From contig NZ_FNCZ01000001.1 of assembly GCF_900099995.1 (NCBI RefSeq), positions 248,001 through 312,000 on the forward strand: a DNA stretch of 64,000 bases, given 5' to 3'. Position numbers and translations under genes: made by a program. This stretch comes from Winogradskyella thalassocola. Its GTDB lineage: Bacteria; Bacteroidota; Bacteroidia; Flavobacteriales; Flavobacteriaceae. The notes below the pieces were generated by a model that did no database searches, had not been told where the DNA came from, and worked only from the letters and a program-made list of their open reading frames with translations. Within the stretch, counting starts at the first letter, position 1. The number at the start of each line of letters is the position of its first letter. Positions 37,489 to 46,148 of this stretch are shown piece after piece.

Positions 37489-38256
37489 TTACATTCGTTT
37501 TACCGCCTCTAATTCAACCTTCAATTCTTGAAATAGCATCATAATACTACTCAATTTCAATTCTTTTTCATCGTATTCTTGGGTATTAATACAACAAGTA
37601 AATTCCCATATTTCTAAAATGTTTTCACGAGGAATTAAATAGGGCTGATAGGTTTTATTATCGGAACTTAACATCAAATTAGCCTGATCGCCTTCAGGAA
37701 TATAAACCCGTTTATACACCAAACCATCATCCTTAGTTAAGATAATATACGTACGTCCGTTTTTAACATCCCTAATATCGTCCACAAATTTTGCGACTAT
37801 AAACGCACCATCTTTTACAGGTAACATAGAATCTCCTTTAATAGGAAATGCTCTGTGTGTGCCTGTTGGTAAAAACGGTAATTTAATCTTTTGAAGTTGT
37901 TCTATATATTCCGGATCATCGTAACCCGACAAATAACCAGCGGATGCTTTTGCTGGGATAATTTCAATTAAATCTTCGTTATCTTCATTGACGGTTACAG
38001 GAAATAATACACGCTTGTTCCCGACTTCAATAAACGAGGTGTTTTTTGCTTTACGCAAATCGTTTTTAACCAAAATATCAATAGGGATATCAAAGAAGTT
38101 AGATAAGTCTATTAAGCGGTCTATTGGCGGCTCTGAACGCCCTTCTTCATAAGAACCCACCATTGAGCGACTCCAGCTTAATTCATCGGCAAAGCGCTCT
38201 TGAGAAAGCTTTTTTAAAGATCGTAAATGTTTTATATTGGCCTGAATCGGTTTCAT
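37489..38256 (-). CDS. LexA/UmuD-like self-cleaving XRE/S24 repressor
   Basis: A 255-residue regulator with an N-terminal XRE helix-turn-helix (about 8-62, KKLSQERFADELSWSRSMVG) and a C-terminal S24 peptidase domain. The self-cleavage apparatus looks complete: a candidate Ala106-Gly107 bond in KASAGYLSG, Ser143 in GDSM and Lys182 in YKRVY. Proteins of this kind are cleaved when RecA filaments form on damaged DNA. It is divergent from a DnaE-type polymerase followed by a Y-family polymerase, so it most likely represses them. The dehydrogenase gene follows on the same strand. Confidence 0.88.
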   Translation of the reverse strand: MKPIQANIKHLRSLKKLSQERFADELSWSRSMVGSYEEGRSEPPIDRLIDLSNFFDIPIDILVKNDLRKAKNTSFIEVGNKRVLFPVTVNEDNEDLIEIIPAKASAGYLSGYDDPEYIEQLQKIKLPFLPTGTHRAFPIKGDSMLPVKDGAFIVAKFVDDIRDVKNGRTYIILTKDDGLVYKRVYIPEGDQANLMLSSDNKTYQPYLIPRENILEIWEFTCCINTQEYDEKELKLSSIMMLFQELKVELEAVKRM

Positions 38257-38391
38257 CTATAATTTTATTTTTATTAGTCATGTATTAAAAAAAGCGACAT
38301 GTTGGAAGCATAAATTCTCATTTCTTGTGCTAAAATTGTCTCGAAAATCTCAGAATTAAATCATTTCAAACCATCAAGTTTTACAATAACG

Positions 38392-38447
38392 CTTCACTCT
38401 TCACTCTTAACTCTTCACTTTTCATTCTTAACTTTTCACTTTTTTAA
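38392..38447. repeat. Pyrimidine-rich degenerate direct repeats
   Basis: About five imperfect units of the type CTCTTCACTCTTAA in tandem on the plus strand, in the 259-base divergent region. They are too irregular and too short-spaced for CRISPR and do not look like operators. Confidence 0.5.
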
Positions 38448-38450
38448 ATA

Positions 38451-38497
38451 TTACTACAAATGTAAGCAATAAAAACTACACTTAGTAGCTAAATTTA
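38451..38497. promoter_or_regulatory. Candidate operators and promoters of the divergent mutagenesis cassette
   Basis: Two dyads of similar form, TTAC-N7-GTAA (38451-38465) and CTAC-N5-GTAG (38476-38488), centres about 24 bases apart. The first overlaps a minus-strand TACATTTG (38464-38457); the second directly precedes a plus-strand TAAATTTA (38490-38497) that is 18 bases from the polymerase start. The position fits repression by the S24/XRE protein, but arms are only 4 bp. Confidence 0.35.
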
Positions 38498-38515
38498 CAA
38501 TCTAGATTTTTAGTT

Positions 38516-41500
38516 ATGTATTTAAATTGTCACACCTATTACAGCCTTCGTTATGGTACTATAAAACCAGAACAACTCCTTGCTATTGCTTCAGAAAATG
38601 GTGTACAAACCCTTGCGCTAACCGATATTAATAGTACATCTGCATGTTTAGATGTTATGCGTTTATCAAAAAAATACAAAATAAAACCCGTGCTTGGTGT
38701 CGATTTTAGAAATGGTGTGCAACAGCAATTCATTCTTATTGCAAAAAACAATCAAGGGTTTCAAAACATCAATGCCTACCTCTCTAAATTTCTTCACAAT
38801 CACGATTTACAAATCCCAGAACAACCAGATGAAAACCTAGAGGATTGCTTCGTGATTTATCCCTATAAAAATGATAATCATTTCGAGTTAAAACCCAATG
38901 AGTTTTTAGGCATTACCCCTCAAGATCTCAATACCTTAAAATTCTCCAAATGGAATGAATTCAAACATAAACTCGTGGTTTTAAAAACGGTGTCCTTTCA
39001 GAATAAAAAAGGATTTAACACCCATCGTTTATTACGTGCTATTGATAATAACACCCTATTGAGTAAGCTTCCAAAGTCGCAAGAAGGTCATGAAAATGAT
39101 ATGATGCTACCGTATAACGACCTCTGTGAGACCTATTCAGAATTTCCAAAACTCATCAGTAATACAGAGCAACTTTTAGAAACCTGCACCACTACTTTTG
39201 ATTTTGAAAACACCACTCCCAAAAACCAAAAATGTCTAACTGAAAATAAAACTTCAGATTATGAGTTACTGAAACAATTGACTTATGATGGCATTAATTA
39301 TCGTTACGGCACCGACGTTGAGCAGAAGGTGTATGAGCGTATTGAAAAAGAGCTTCATATCATTAAAAAAAAAGGCTTCGTCTCCTATTTTCTCATCAAT
39401 TGGAAAATCCTAGAATACGCCCGAAGTAAAAATTATTACTACGTTGGTCGTGGTAGTGGTGCCAATAGTATTATTGCGTATTTACTAAGAATCACTGATG
39501 TGGATCCTATTGAACTCGATTTATATTTTGAACGTTTTATTAACCTATTCCGACAAAACCCACCAGACTTCGATCTCGATTTTTCATGGAGAGACAGAGA
39601 TGATATTACCAACTATATTTTCAACACCTTTAAACACACAGCACTTATTGCGGTTTACAACACCTTTAAATTTAGAGCGTCTATCCGCGAATTAGGAAAA
39701 GTGTTTGGCTTACCGAAGTCCGAAATGGATAAACTAACCCGAGGAAAATATAATCGTAATGAACTCGATCAATTATCGCAACTCGTTATTAAATACAGCA
39801 CCTATATTGAAGGATTTCCTAATTATTTAGGCATTCATGCTGGCGGCATTTTAATTTCAGAACAACCCATTCATTCGTATTGTGCCACATTTATGCCTCC
39901 AAAAGGTTTTGCGACGACACAATTTGATATGGTGGTTGCTGAAGATATTGGACTTTATAAATTCGACATTCTGAGTCAACGTGGTTTAGGAAAAATAAAA
40001 GAAGCGGTAGAAATTATTGACGAAAATTACAGCGACCAACCTCCTATTGATATTCATGATATAAAAGGGTTTAAAAAAGACGAACGCATTAAAGATTTAT
40101 TGCGTAACGCTAAAGCCATTGGTTGTTTCTATGTAGAATCGCCAGCCATGCGTATGCTATTAAAAAAATTACAAGTCGATAATTATCTAGGCTTAGTCGC
40201 TGCCAGTTCAATCATTAGACCTGGCGTTGCAAAAAGTGGTATGATGCGACAATATATTTTACGCTACCGTTATCCCGAAAAACGAAAAGAAGCACATCCT
40301 GTGTTGCAAAAAATTATGCCCGAAACCTACGGTATTATGGTCTATCAAGAAGATGTCATTAAAGTTGCACACCTCTTTGGTGGTTTAGATTTGGGTGAAT
40401 CGGATATGCTGCGTCGTGGTATGTCTGGAAAATTCCGCTCGCGGGACGAGTTTGCCAAAGTGAAGCAAAAATTCTTTGACAATTGTAAACACGATGGAAA
40501 ACCTGAAGATTTGGTTGCTGATATTTGGCGACAAGTTGAAAGCTTTGCTGGTTACGCATTTGCCAAAGGCCATTCTGCATCTTATGCCGTAGAAAGTTAT
40601 CAAAGTCTGTTTTTAAAAGCCTATTATCCGTTGGAATATATGACAGCGACCATTAATAATTTTGGTGGATTTTACAACACAGAATTATATGTTCATGAAG
40701 CGAGAATGCATAACGGCAACATCGAAGCTCCATGTATTAATAAGTCGTTTACACAAGCCATTATAAAAGAGACAACGATCTATTTAGGCTTTATGTTTTT
40801 ACAATCCTTAGAAGCTAAAATCATTAAACGCATTCTTAATGAACGACAAGAACATGGCAAATTTGAATCGCTCGACGATTTTATAGAACGTGTTCCAATC
40901 TCCATTGATCAGATCTCCATTTTAATTAAAATCAATGCTTTTCGGTTTACAGGAATTAACAAACGTGAATTACTTTGGGAGGCGCATTTAAAAATTAGTA
41001 AAACCATCATTAAAGAAGACGTCGTTACACTGTTTAAAACCGAACGTATCAATTATAGTACACCTGAACTACCTAGTACAGATCTAGAAAACGCTTTCGA
41101 TTCGATTGAACTATTAGGATTTAGCCTTTGCAATCCGTTTTATTTACTAAAAACACATTCGATTAGTAATTTGCGTGCAAAACACCTTATACAACTAGAA
41201 AATAAACTTGTTAGCATCGAAGGCTACTTAATTACGACCAAAAACACCAAAACAGCGAATGGAAAAATGATGCATTTTGGCACCTTTTTAGATCGTGATG
41301 GTGATTTTTTAGACACCGTTCACTTCCCTCCTATTGCAGCCAAATATCCTTTTAGAGGTAAAGGCATTTATAGCATTACAGGAAAAGTAATGGTAGAATT
41401 TGATTGTGTAACGATTGAAGTTTCAAAACTTGAAAGATTAGACATTATTGAAGATCCGCGTTATGCAGTAAAATCTTTGAATCCTACATTTCAGAATAAG

Positions 41501-41536
41501 AAAAGCTTTCAAGATCTAAAACAGGCACAAGCATAA
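38516..41536 (+). CDS. Accessory DNA polymerase III alpha-like (DnaE2-type) polymerase
   Basis: A 1006-residue C-family polymerase. It has an N-terminal PHP domain (about 1-70), a polymerase core with the aspartate motif PDFDLDF (D351, D353) and the third Asp in YKFDIL (D484), a helix-hairpin-helix region and an OB-fold near the C-terminus. It is about 150 residues shorter than replicative DnaE. The PHP site looks inactive (TDINS where active forms have TDHGN). The divergent LexA-like repressor and downstream Y-family polymerase suggest an error-prone translesion enzyme. No ImuA homologue is nearby. Confidence 0.85.
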   Translation: MYLNCHTYYSLRYGTIKPEQLLAIASENGVQTLALTDINSTSACLDVMRLSKKYKIKPVLGVDFRNGVQQQFILIAKNNQGFQNINAYLSKFLHNHDLQIPEQPDENLEDCFVIYPYKNDNHFELKPNEFLGITPQDLNTLKFSKWNEFKHKLVVLKTVSFQNKKGFNTHRLLRAIDNNTLLSKLPKSQEGHENDMMLPYNDLCETYSEFPKLISNTEQLLETCTTTFDFENTTPKNQKCLTENKTSDYELLKQLTYDGINYRYGTDVEQKVYERIEKELHIIKKKGFVSYFLINWKILEYARSKNYYYVGRGSGANSIIAYLLRITDVDPIELDLYFERFINLFRQNPPDFDLDFSWRDRDDITNYIFNTFKHTALIAVYNTFKFRASIRELGKVFGLPKSEMDKLTRGKYNRNELDQLSQLVIKYSTYIEGFPNYLGIHAGGILISEQPIHSYCATFMPPKGFATTQFDMVVAEDIGLYKFDILSQRGLGKIKEAVEIIDENYSDQPPIDIHDIKGFKKDERIKDLLRNAKAIGCFYVESPAMRMLLKKLQVDNYLGLVAASSIIRPGVAKSGMMRQYILRYRYPEKRKEAHPVLQKIMPETYGIMVYQEDVIKVAHLFGGLDLGESDMLRRGMSGKFRSRDEFAKVKQKFFDNCKHDGKPEDLVADIWRQVESFAGYAFAKGHSASYAVESYQSLFLKAYYPLEYMTATINNFGGFYNTELYVHEARMHNGNIEAPCINKSFTQAIIKETTIYLGFMFLQSLEAKIIKRILNERQEHGKFESLDDFIERVPISIDQISILIKINAFRFTGINKRELLWEAHLKISKTIIKEDVVTLFKTERINYSTPELPSTDLENAFDSIELLGFSLCNPFYLLKTHSISNLRAKHLIQLENKLVSIEGYLITTKNTKTANGKMMHFGTFLDRDGDFLDTVHFPPIAAKYPFRGKGIYSITGKVMVEFDCVTIEVSKLERLDIIEDPRYAVKSLNPTFQNKKSFQDLKQAQA

Positions 41537-41601
41537 AAATTAAAACCTACTTATCACTTCGGGTGATTTATGAGCTAGGGTAAATTTAAAATTTTCTATA
41601 T

Positions 41602-41628
41602 CCTGCAAGGTTTCAAAAACCTTGTAGG
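41602..41628. repeat. CCTGCAAGG...CCTTGTAGG palindromic repeat, copy 2
   Basis: Imperfect dyad (one G-U type mismatch) around TTTCAAAAA. Related in form to the AGGT palindromes at 19034, 46224, 46833 and 50760. Confidence 0.55.
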
Positions 41629-41635
41629 TATAATT

Positions 41636-41739
41636 AACACCCCTAAAGTCCCCTCAAGGGGACAGTCTCACTGTTGCGAATAAAAAAATCTAAAAGATTT
41701 TTTTATTAATTGTCCCCTTGAGGGGACTTTAGGGGTGTT
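41636..41739. repeat. Nested inverted-repeat element with 29-bp perfect arms
   Basis: Left arm 41636-41664 and right arm 41711-41739 are exact inverted copies, ending inward in GGGGACA/TGTCCCC and outward in AACACCCC/GGGGTGTT. Inside lies a second perfect dyad, 12-bp arms at 41679-41690 and 41696-41707. Each 29-bp arm also contains its own CCCCTCAAGGGG-type dyad. The arm shares both ends with longer units at 50974 and 54227. It separates the two polymerase genes and could act as a strong hairpin in the mRNA. No coding capacity. Confidence 0.8.
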
Positions 41740-41774
41740 TTTAAATCTCACAGGAAAGAAAACCCAAATTAAAA

Positions 41775-42992
41775 ATGAACAAAAACCGCAGCATTGTACA
41801 CATGGATCTCGACACCTTTTTTGTGTCTTGCGAAAGACATACCGATAGTAGCCTTAACGGAAAACCAATTCTTATTGGTGGCACAAGCGACAGAGGTGTT
41901 GTAGCATCTTGCAGTTACGAAGCTCGAAAATTCGGTATCCATTCTGCGATGCCAATGCGTATGGCAAAACAATTGTGTCCTGAAGCTATTGTATTAAGAG
42001 GAAACTCTGGTGTATACACCAAATTTTCAAACGCTGTTACCGATGTGATTAAAGAAAGCGTACCGCTTTATGAAAAAACATCAATAGATGAATTTTACAT
42101 CGATCTCACCGGAATGGATAAATTTTTTGGTTGCCACAAACTCGCTTCAGAACTACGTCAGAAAATCATCAAAGAAACCGGCTTACCGATTTCCTTTGGC
42201 TTATCGCTTAACAAAACAGTGTCTAAGATTGCCACAGGAGAAGCCAAACCCAATAACGAGATTCGTATTCTTTCTGGTAACGAAAAACCATTTTTAGCTC
42301 CTCTTTCGGTTAAAAAGATTCCTATGGTTGGTAATGTCACTTACAAAGCTTTGTGTGATTTGGGTGTAAAACGCATTCATACCATACAAGAAATGCCCAT
42401 GGAACTCATGCATAAAGTATTGGGTAAAAATGGACTTGTGATTTGGAAAAAAGCCAATGGCATAGACAACTCTCCTGTGGTACAATACCATGAGCGTAAA
42501 TCTATTTCTACAGAGCGTACGTTTAATCAAGATACTACAGATGTTGACAAACTTAAAAGTATGGTCGTTGCGATGGCAGAGAATTTAGCCTACCAATTAC
42601 GTCGTGGTCATAAATTAACGGCTTGCGTCACATTTAAAATTCGGTATTCAGATTTTCAAACGTACACGCAACAACAACGCATTCCCTATAGCGCCATGGA
42701 TCATATGCTTATTCCTGTGGTATTAGATTTGTTCAAAAAACTATACCATCGTAGACTTTTAGTACGGTTAATTGGCGTAAAGTTTAGTCATTTGGTAGAA
42801 GGAGGCCATCAAATAAATCTGTTTGAAGACAACGAAATGCACCTCAACCTCAGCAAAGCCATGGATAAAATGCGCGAACGTTATGGAGACAGAGCTGTAA
42901 TGAGCGCTGCTGGTATGGACGCCAAAACCATTAGTCGTTTTAATCCTTTTAATGGTGAACCTCCTCCGCTATTGGCTAATCGACGTCACTAA
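41775..42992 (+). CDS. dinB: Y-family translesion DNA polymerase (DinB/ImuB-UmuC-like)
   Basis: A 405-residue polymerase with catalytic residues intact: D11 in HMDLD and D105/E106 in SIDEF. Finger, thumb and little-finger regions are present. A beta-clamp-binding motif QINLF is at 346-350. The CSYEARKFGI region near 46-55 is typical. It lies 238 bases after the DnaE-like gene on the same strand. Since the catalytic triad is present it is a true polymerase, unlike ImuB, which has lost it. Probably controlled by the LexA-like repressor. Confidence 0.93.
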   Translation: MNKNRSIVHMDLDTFFVSCERHTDSSLNGKPILIGGTSDRGVVASCSYEARKFGIHSAMPMRMAKQLCPEAIVLRGNSGVYTKFSNAVTDVIKESVPLYEKTSIDEFYIDLTGMDKFFGCHKLASELRQKIIKETGLPISFGLSLNKTVSKIATGEAKPNNEIRILSGNEKPFLAPLSVKKIPMVGNVTYKALCDLGVKRIHTIQEMPMELMHKVLGKNGLVIWKKANGIDNSPVVQYHERKSISTERTFNQDTTDVDKLKSMVVAMAENLAYQLRRGHKLTACVTFKIRYSDFQTYTQQQRIPYSAMDHMLIPVVLDLFKKLYHRRLLVRLIGVKFSHLVEGGHQINLFEDNEMHLNLSKAMDKMRERYGDRAVMSAAGMDAKTISRFNPFNGEPPPLLANRRH

Positions 42993-42994
42993 TT

Positions 42995-44791
42995 TCACTT
43001 AGCACCCAACCAAGCATCACGATTTGCTTTAGCAACTTCAGATAAATCATTCAAACTTGAAATAGCATAAGATGTATCGGCATCTAAAGTTAGCTTTACA
43101 GTGCGCTGTTTTCCGAAGCGCTCATAAACCACATTGACGGTTTGATTCGGTTTTACTGTACCTAAAATTTTATTTAAGTCTGAAGTTTCATTGATCTCAA
43201 CACCATCAATTTTAAGTAATTTATCTCCTTTTTCGAGTCCTGCGGTATAAGCTCCAGAACCGACCATTGTATTACTCGTTATCACTTGGTTTTTTAAACG
43301 CAATCCAAAAGCAGGCTGCTCTATGTTTTGTTTTAACTGAACACCAACGGTTTCAAACAAGGTTTCAAAATCTGGCATGCCGCTTTTGTAGATATAATTA
43401 TTAAAAAAAGCATCACCAAATTCAGCACCAGCATAAGCCTTTAAAGTTTGCTGTAAATCAGCAATGGTATAATAGGTTTCTGTCTTGCCGTAGGTCTTCC
43501 AAACCAATGTCATATAATCGTCTAGATTCAAATTTTCGGCTCTAAGCGATAAATCTAAAGCCAAACCTAGCATACTGCCATACGAATAATAGGAAATAAA
43601 AGTATTGCCACGATTGATATCATCTACAGAACGTGCCGCATCTACAAACGGAGCTTGGTAGCTCATCTCAATAGGATTAAAAAACTGTCGTCCTGGTGAA
43701 TTCCAAACGTAGTTAAACGTTCCTGTCAGCCCTTTTATATAATCCTCTCGTGTGATAAGTCCGGCTCTGGTTAAGGTTAAATCGTCATAGTAACTGGTAA
43801 ACCCTTCAGCAAACCAAAGCTCGCCACTCATGTTGGCTGCTTCAAAATTAAAAGGCTCTAAACTTTGTGGTCGTATACGTTCAACATTCCAGCAATGAAA
43901 AAACTCATGAGACACCGTCCCAATATTTCGATCTGCTCCATCAGCTAAACTTCGTGTGCTGGTGACAATGGTAGAGTTTCGATGCTCCATACCATCTCCT
44001 GTAGCATTAGGAATATAACAACCTAAAAACGTGTATTCTCCGTAATCGAAAGTTGGTAATTCGCCAAAAACGGCTTTTTGCTGTAAGATTGTTTTTTTGA
44101 CCTTTTCAAAATAGTCATCAAACTCTGCTGCGGTTCCATTATGATGTAATGCAAAATTGATCTTTTGACCATCTACCTCAAACGAACGTAACATATGGTC
44201 GCTAATTTCCGTTGGACTATCCATAAAATACTGTAAGTTGTCAGCGGAATAAGTGTTGCCTTCTACGAGCTTTAACTGCGTTGCAATTTTCCAGTTTAAG
44301 TCTTTGCGAGGTTTAAATTCAATGTTGAAGGTGTCGTTTTCCAAACTCGGAGCATACATAAACGTCGCTGGCATATTAAGATGCGCATGCGTTTCATCAA
44401 CTTGTGCGTAGGTGCCATCTCCATGATTGGCGTATAAGGTGTAATTGACTATGATAGTGCCATCGTGATTGTTCACGCCCCAAGAATACGGATCGGGACG
44501 TGTTGTTTCTAAAACATTACCCTTCCCATCTGTAACTTTTACGTTATAAACATTCTTAGCAAATTCGTGAATAGCGTAACGTCCTGGTGAGCTTCTAGAC
44601 ATTCTAAATTCGGCTTCACCAGTTTTTAAACCTTTAAAAGTGGCCGTAATTTCAGCTTCATGATGCGCTGCATTTTCAAATGAAATGGTATAGTTTGAAC
44701 TTCCTGTAGTTGTTAATTCTGTTTCAGAAGTTTTGTCTTCCTTGCAATTCACTAAACATAAAAAAGACAGTAATAAAATTAGGCTTCGCAT
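42995..44791 (-). CDS. M61-family metallopeptidase lipoprotein with PDZ domain
   Basis: A 598-residue lipoprotein (LVNC, C16). The M61 glycyl-aminopeptidase fold has an N-terminal beta domain, the zinc motif HEFFH (H295, E296, H299) and the third ligand in WFAEGFTSYY (E329). A PDZ domain covers about 505-575 (GLEKGDKLLKIDGVEI). The gene converges on dinB with a 2-base gap and no visible terminator between them. Members cleave peptides with N-terminal Gly or Ala; location is the periplasm or outer membrane. Confidence 0.92.
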   Translation of the reverse strand: MRSLILLLSFLCLVNCKEDKTSETELTTTGSSNYTISFENAAHHEAEITATFKGLKTGEAEFRMSRSSPGRYAIHEFAKNVYNVKVTDGKGNVLETTRPDPYSWGVNNHDGTIIVNYTLYANHGDGTYAQVDETHAHLNMPATFMYAPSLENDTFNIEFKPRKDLNWKIATQLKLVEGNTYSADNLQYFMDSPTEISDHMLRSFEVDGQKINFALHHNGTAAEFDDYFEKVKKTILQQKAVFGELPTFDYGEYTFLGCYIPNATGDGMEHRNSTIVTSTRSLADGADRNIGTVSHEFFHCWNVERIRPQSLEPFNFEAANMSGELWFAEGFTSYYDDLTLTRAGLITREDYIKGLTGTFNYVWNSPGRQFFNPIEMSYQAPFVDAARSVDDINRGNTFISYYSYGSMLGLALDLSLRAENLNLDDYMTLVWKTYGKTETYYTIADLQQTLKAYAGAEFGDAFFNNYIYKSGMPDFETLFETVGVQLKQNIEQPAFGLRLKNQVITSNTMVGSGAYTAGLEKGDKLLKIDGVEINETSDLNKILGTVKPNQTVNVVYERFGKQRTVKLTLDADTSYAISSLNDLSEVAKANRDAWLGAK

Positions 44792-44811
44792 CTATTCAAT
44801 TTTTTAGACAC

Positions 44812-44819
44812 CCAAGATA
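44812..44819 (-). promoter_or_regulatory. Possible -7 box of the M61 peptidase gene
   Basis: Minus strand TATCTTGG differs from TAnnTTTG by one base and lies 20 bases before the start codon. Confidence 0.3.
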
Positions 44820-44836
44820 CTAATTTTTAAAACCTT

Positions 44837-45043
44837 TTAATCTTCTACGTATTCTAATATATCACTAGGCTGACAGTCCAAAGCTTTACAAATGGCTTCC
44901 AAAGTTGAAAATCGAATGGCTTTTGCTTTTCCTGTTTTTAAAATGGACAGGTTTGCGGTTGTAATCCCTACGAGTTCTGCAAGTTCGTTGCTCTTCATGC
45001 CACGTTTGGCTAGTATGATGTCTAGGTTAACTATTATGGACAT
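44837..45043 (-). CDS. Small XRE-family (YozG-like) repressor
   Basis: A 68-residue protein that is nearly all helix-turn-helix: SNELAELVGITTANLSILKTG, then FSTLEAICKALDCQPSDILEY. This short form usually follows DUF2975 membrane proteins. It begins 2 bases after the stop of the broken DUF2975 gene and is the last gene of that operon. Two matching dyads around the operon's -7 box are the likely autoregulatory targets. Its N-terminus binds DNA; how the membrane partner signals to it is unknown. Confidence 0.88.
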   Translation of the reverse strand: MSIIVNLDIILAKRGMKSNELAELVGITTANLSILKTGKAKAIRFSTLEAICKALDCQPSDILEYVED

Positions 45044-45045
45044 GC

Positions 45046-45634
45046 TTATATAGTTAGATCGTTTTCTGCTCTCAAATTTTCACCTTCTTTAAAAATCTCT
45101 GCCATTACAAAGGCCAAAAGCATATAAATTACAGGAGTCAATGATAAATGTGCAATAGTTTGACTTCCACTTTCAAATCGAAGTACCGTATAACTTATCA
45201 GAATTGTAACCACAATAATATAGATTCCAATCTTCCTAAACAGTTTTGCATTACGACTACTAAATGTATGTAATGTTTTTACAGATAACATAATGGTTTC
45301 GAAAGCCCTAAGGATTAAAAATAGTAACACGGCAACAATAATGACTTTAAAATAAATTGATATACAAGGATACTGTTTTTAGTTTTCCAAAAGTATAAGG
45401 TTTTGAATCATATTTGGCATCCTCAGTATCATCCTTCCAAACATCCGAGATTATAGTTGAAACACCAACATAACCTGGATTAGCCTTTAACACAATCTCT
45501 TCTTCTGCAAACCTATCTTTATCAATTTGAGCATATACAAATAAGCCTGTTAAACTTATGGCAACAATTATTAATATGATTTTTAACAGCCTCGTCACCC
45601 AAATAGCCGTATTTAAAAGTGTGTTTTTAGTCAT
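45046..45634 (-). pseudogene. DUF2975 membrane protein gene split by a one-base frameshift
   Basis: The 5' part (45634-45347, 95 residues) has the N-terminal membrane segment and stops after VSLYINLF. The 3' part continues one frame over without a start of its own (the only candidate is an internal GTG at 45330). Joining them by removing one T from the run TTTT at 45352-45349 gives a seamless membrane segment LFKVIIVAVLLFLILRAF and a ~195-residue protein ending ENDLTI, just like the intact paralogue upstream. Either a mutation or sequencing error in a short homopolymer, or less likely a programmed +1 shift at UUU UAA. Confidence 0.8.
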
Positions 45635-45636
45635 AA

Positions 45637-46146
45637 TTAAATCGTTAAATCGTTTTCTTCTTTTATAATCTTAGTATCTCTAAGCACTGTACTCATTAGC
45701 ATTAAAAATAAGCCCATCGCAATTATCAATAAATAGACTAATGTTTTTTCACTTAACCCAAGTACAACTTGCCGTTTATAAAACATATTGCCAATCTCAT
45801 CAACCAACCATAAAGCTACTGAAGACAGCACCATTAGTTGTCCCGAGAAGAACATTTCCATTATAAGTTTGGCGTTATGAAAATGATTTTTCAATAATAA
45901 TTTTGTCGCCATTCTTAATCTCCAAAGTGCAACAACAAAAGCAGCATAAACCCCAAGCTCTAAAAAGGTAAAAACATATAGCATTCTCTCCGTTTTAAAA
46001 ACCAATGCATCGTGTTTTAAACCAATCAAATCCTGATCTATACCAAATAGAACCATTGCTAAAACAAAAATTCCCAAACCAATACCAATGAGTAAAAGGA
46101 AAATAATAACATTTAGTATTGCATAAAGTGTCTTTGCTGAATTCAT
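45637..46146 (-). CDS. DUF2975 integral membrane protein
   Basis: A 169-residue protein with four hydrophobic segments (about 10-35, 55-78, 95-118, 138-158) and a soluble tail ending KEENDLTI, the typical DUF2975 ending. It is first in the operon followed by a second (broken) DUF2975 gene and the small XRE repressor. The pairing suggests a membrane sensor or antagonist acting on the repressor; the signal is unknown. Confidence 0.85.
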   Translation of the reverse strand: MNSAKTLYAILNVIIFLLLIGIGLGIFVLAMVLFGIDQDLIGLKHDALVFKTERMLYVFTFLELGVYAAFVVALWRLRMATKLLLKNHFHNAKLIMEMFFSGQLMVLSSVALWLVDEIGNMFYKRQVVLGLSEKTLVYLLIIAMGLFLMLMSTVLRDTKIIKEENDLTI

Positions 46147-46148
46147 AA

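Noticed and set aside
38392..38447. CRISPR array
   Set aside because: Units are degenerate, 9-14 bases long and without spacers; no cas genes in the window.
41636..41739. Insertion sequence or intact transposon
   Set aside because: No coding capacity and no transposase anywhere in the window; the element is a non-coding nested hairpin.
45046..45330. Separate small DUF2975 gene starting at GTG 45330
   Set aside because: The GTG lies in the middle of a membrane segment whose beginning is encoded just upstream in the same frame; the whole is better read as the 3' part of a frameshifted gene.
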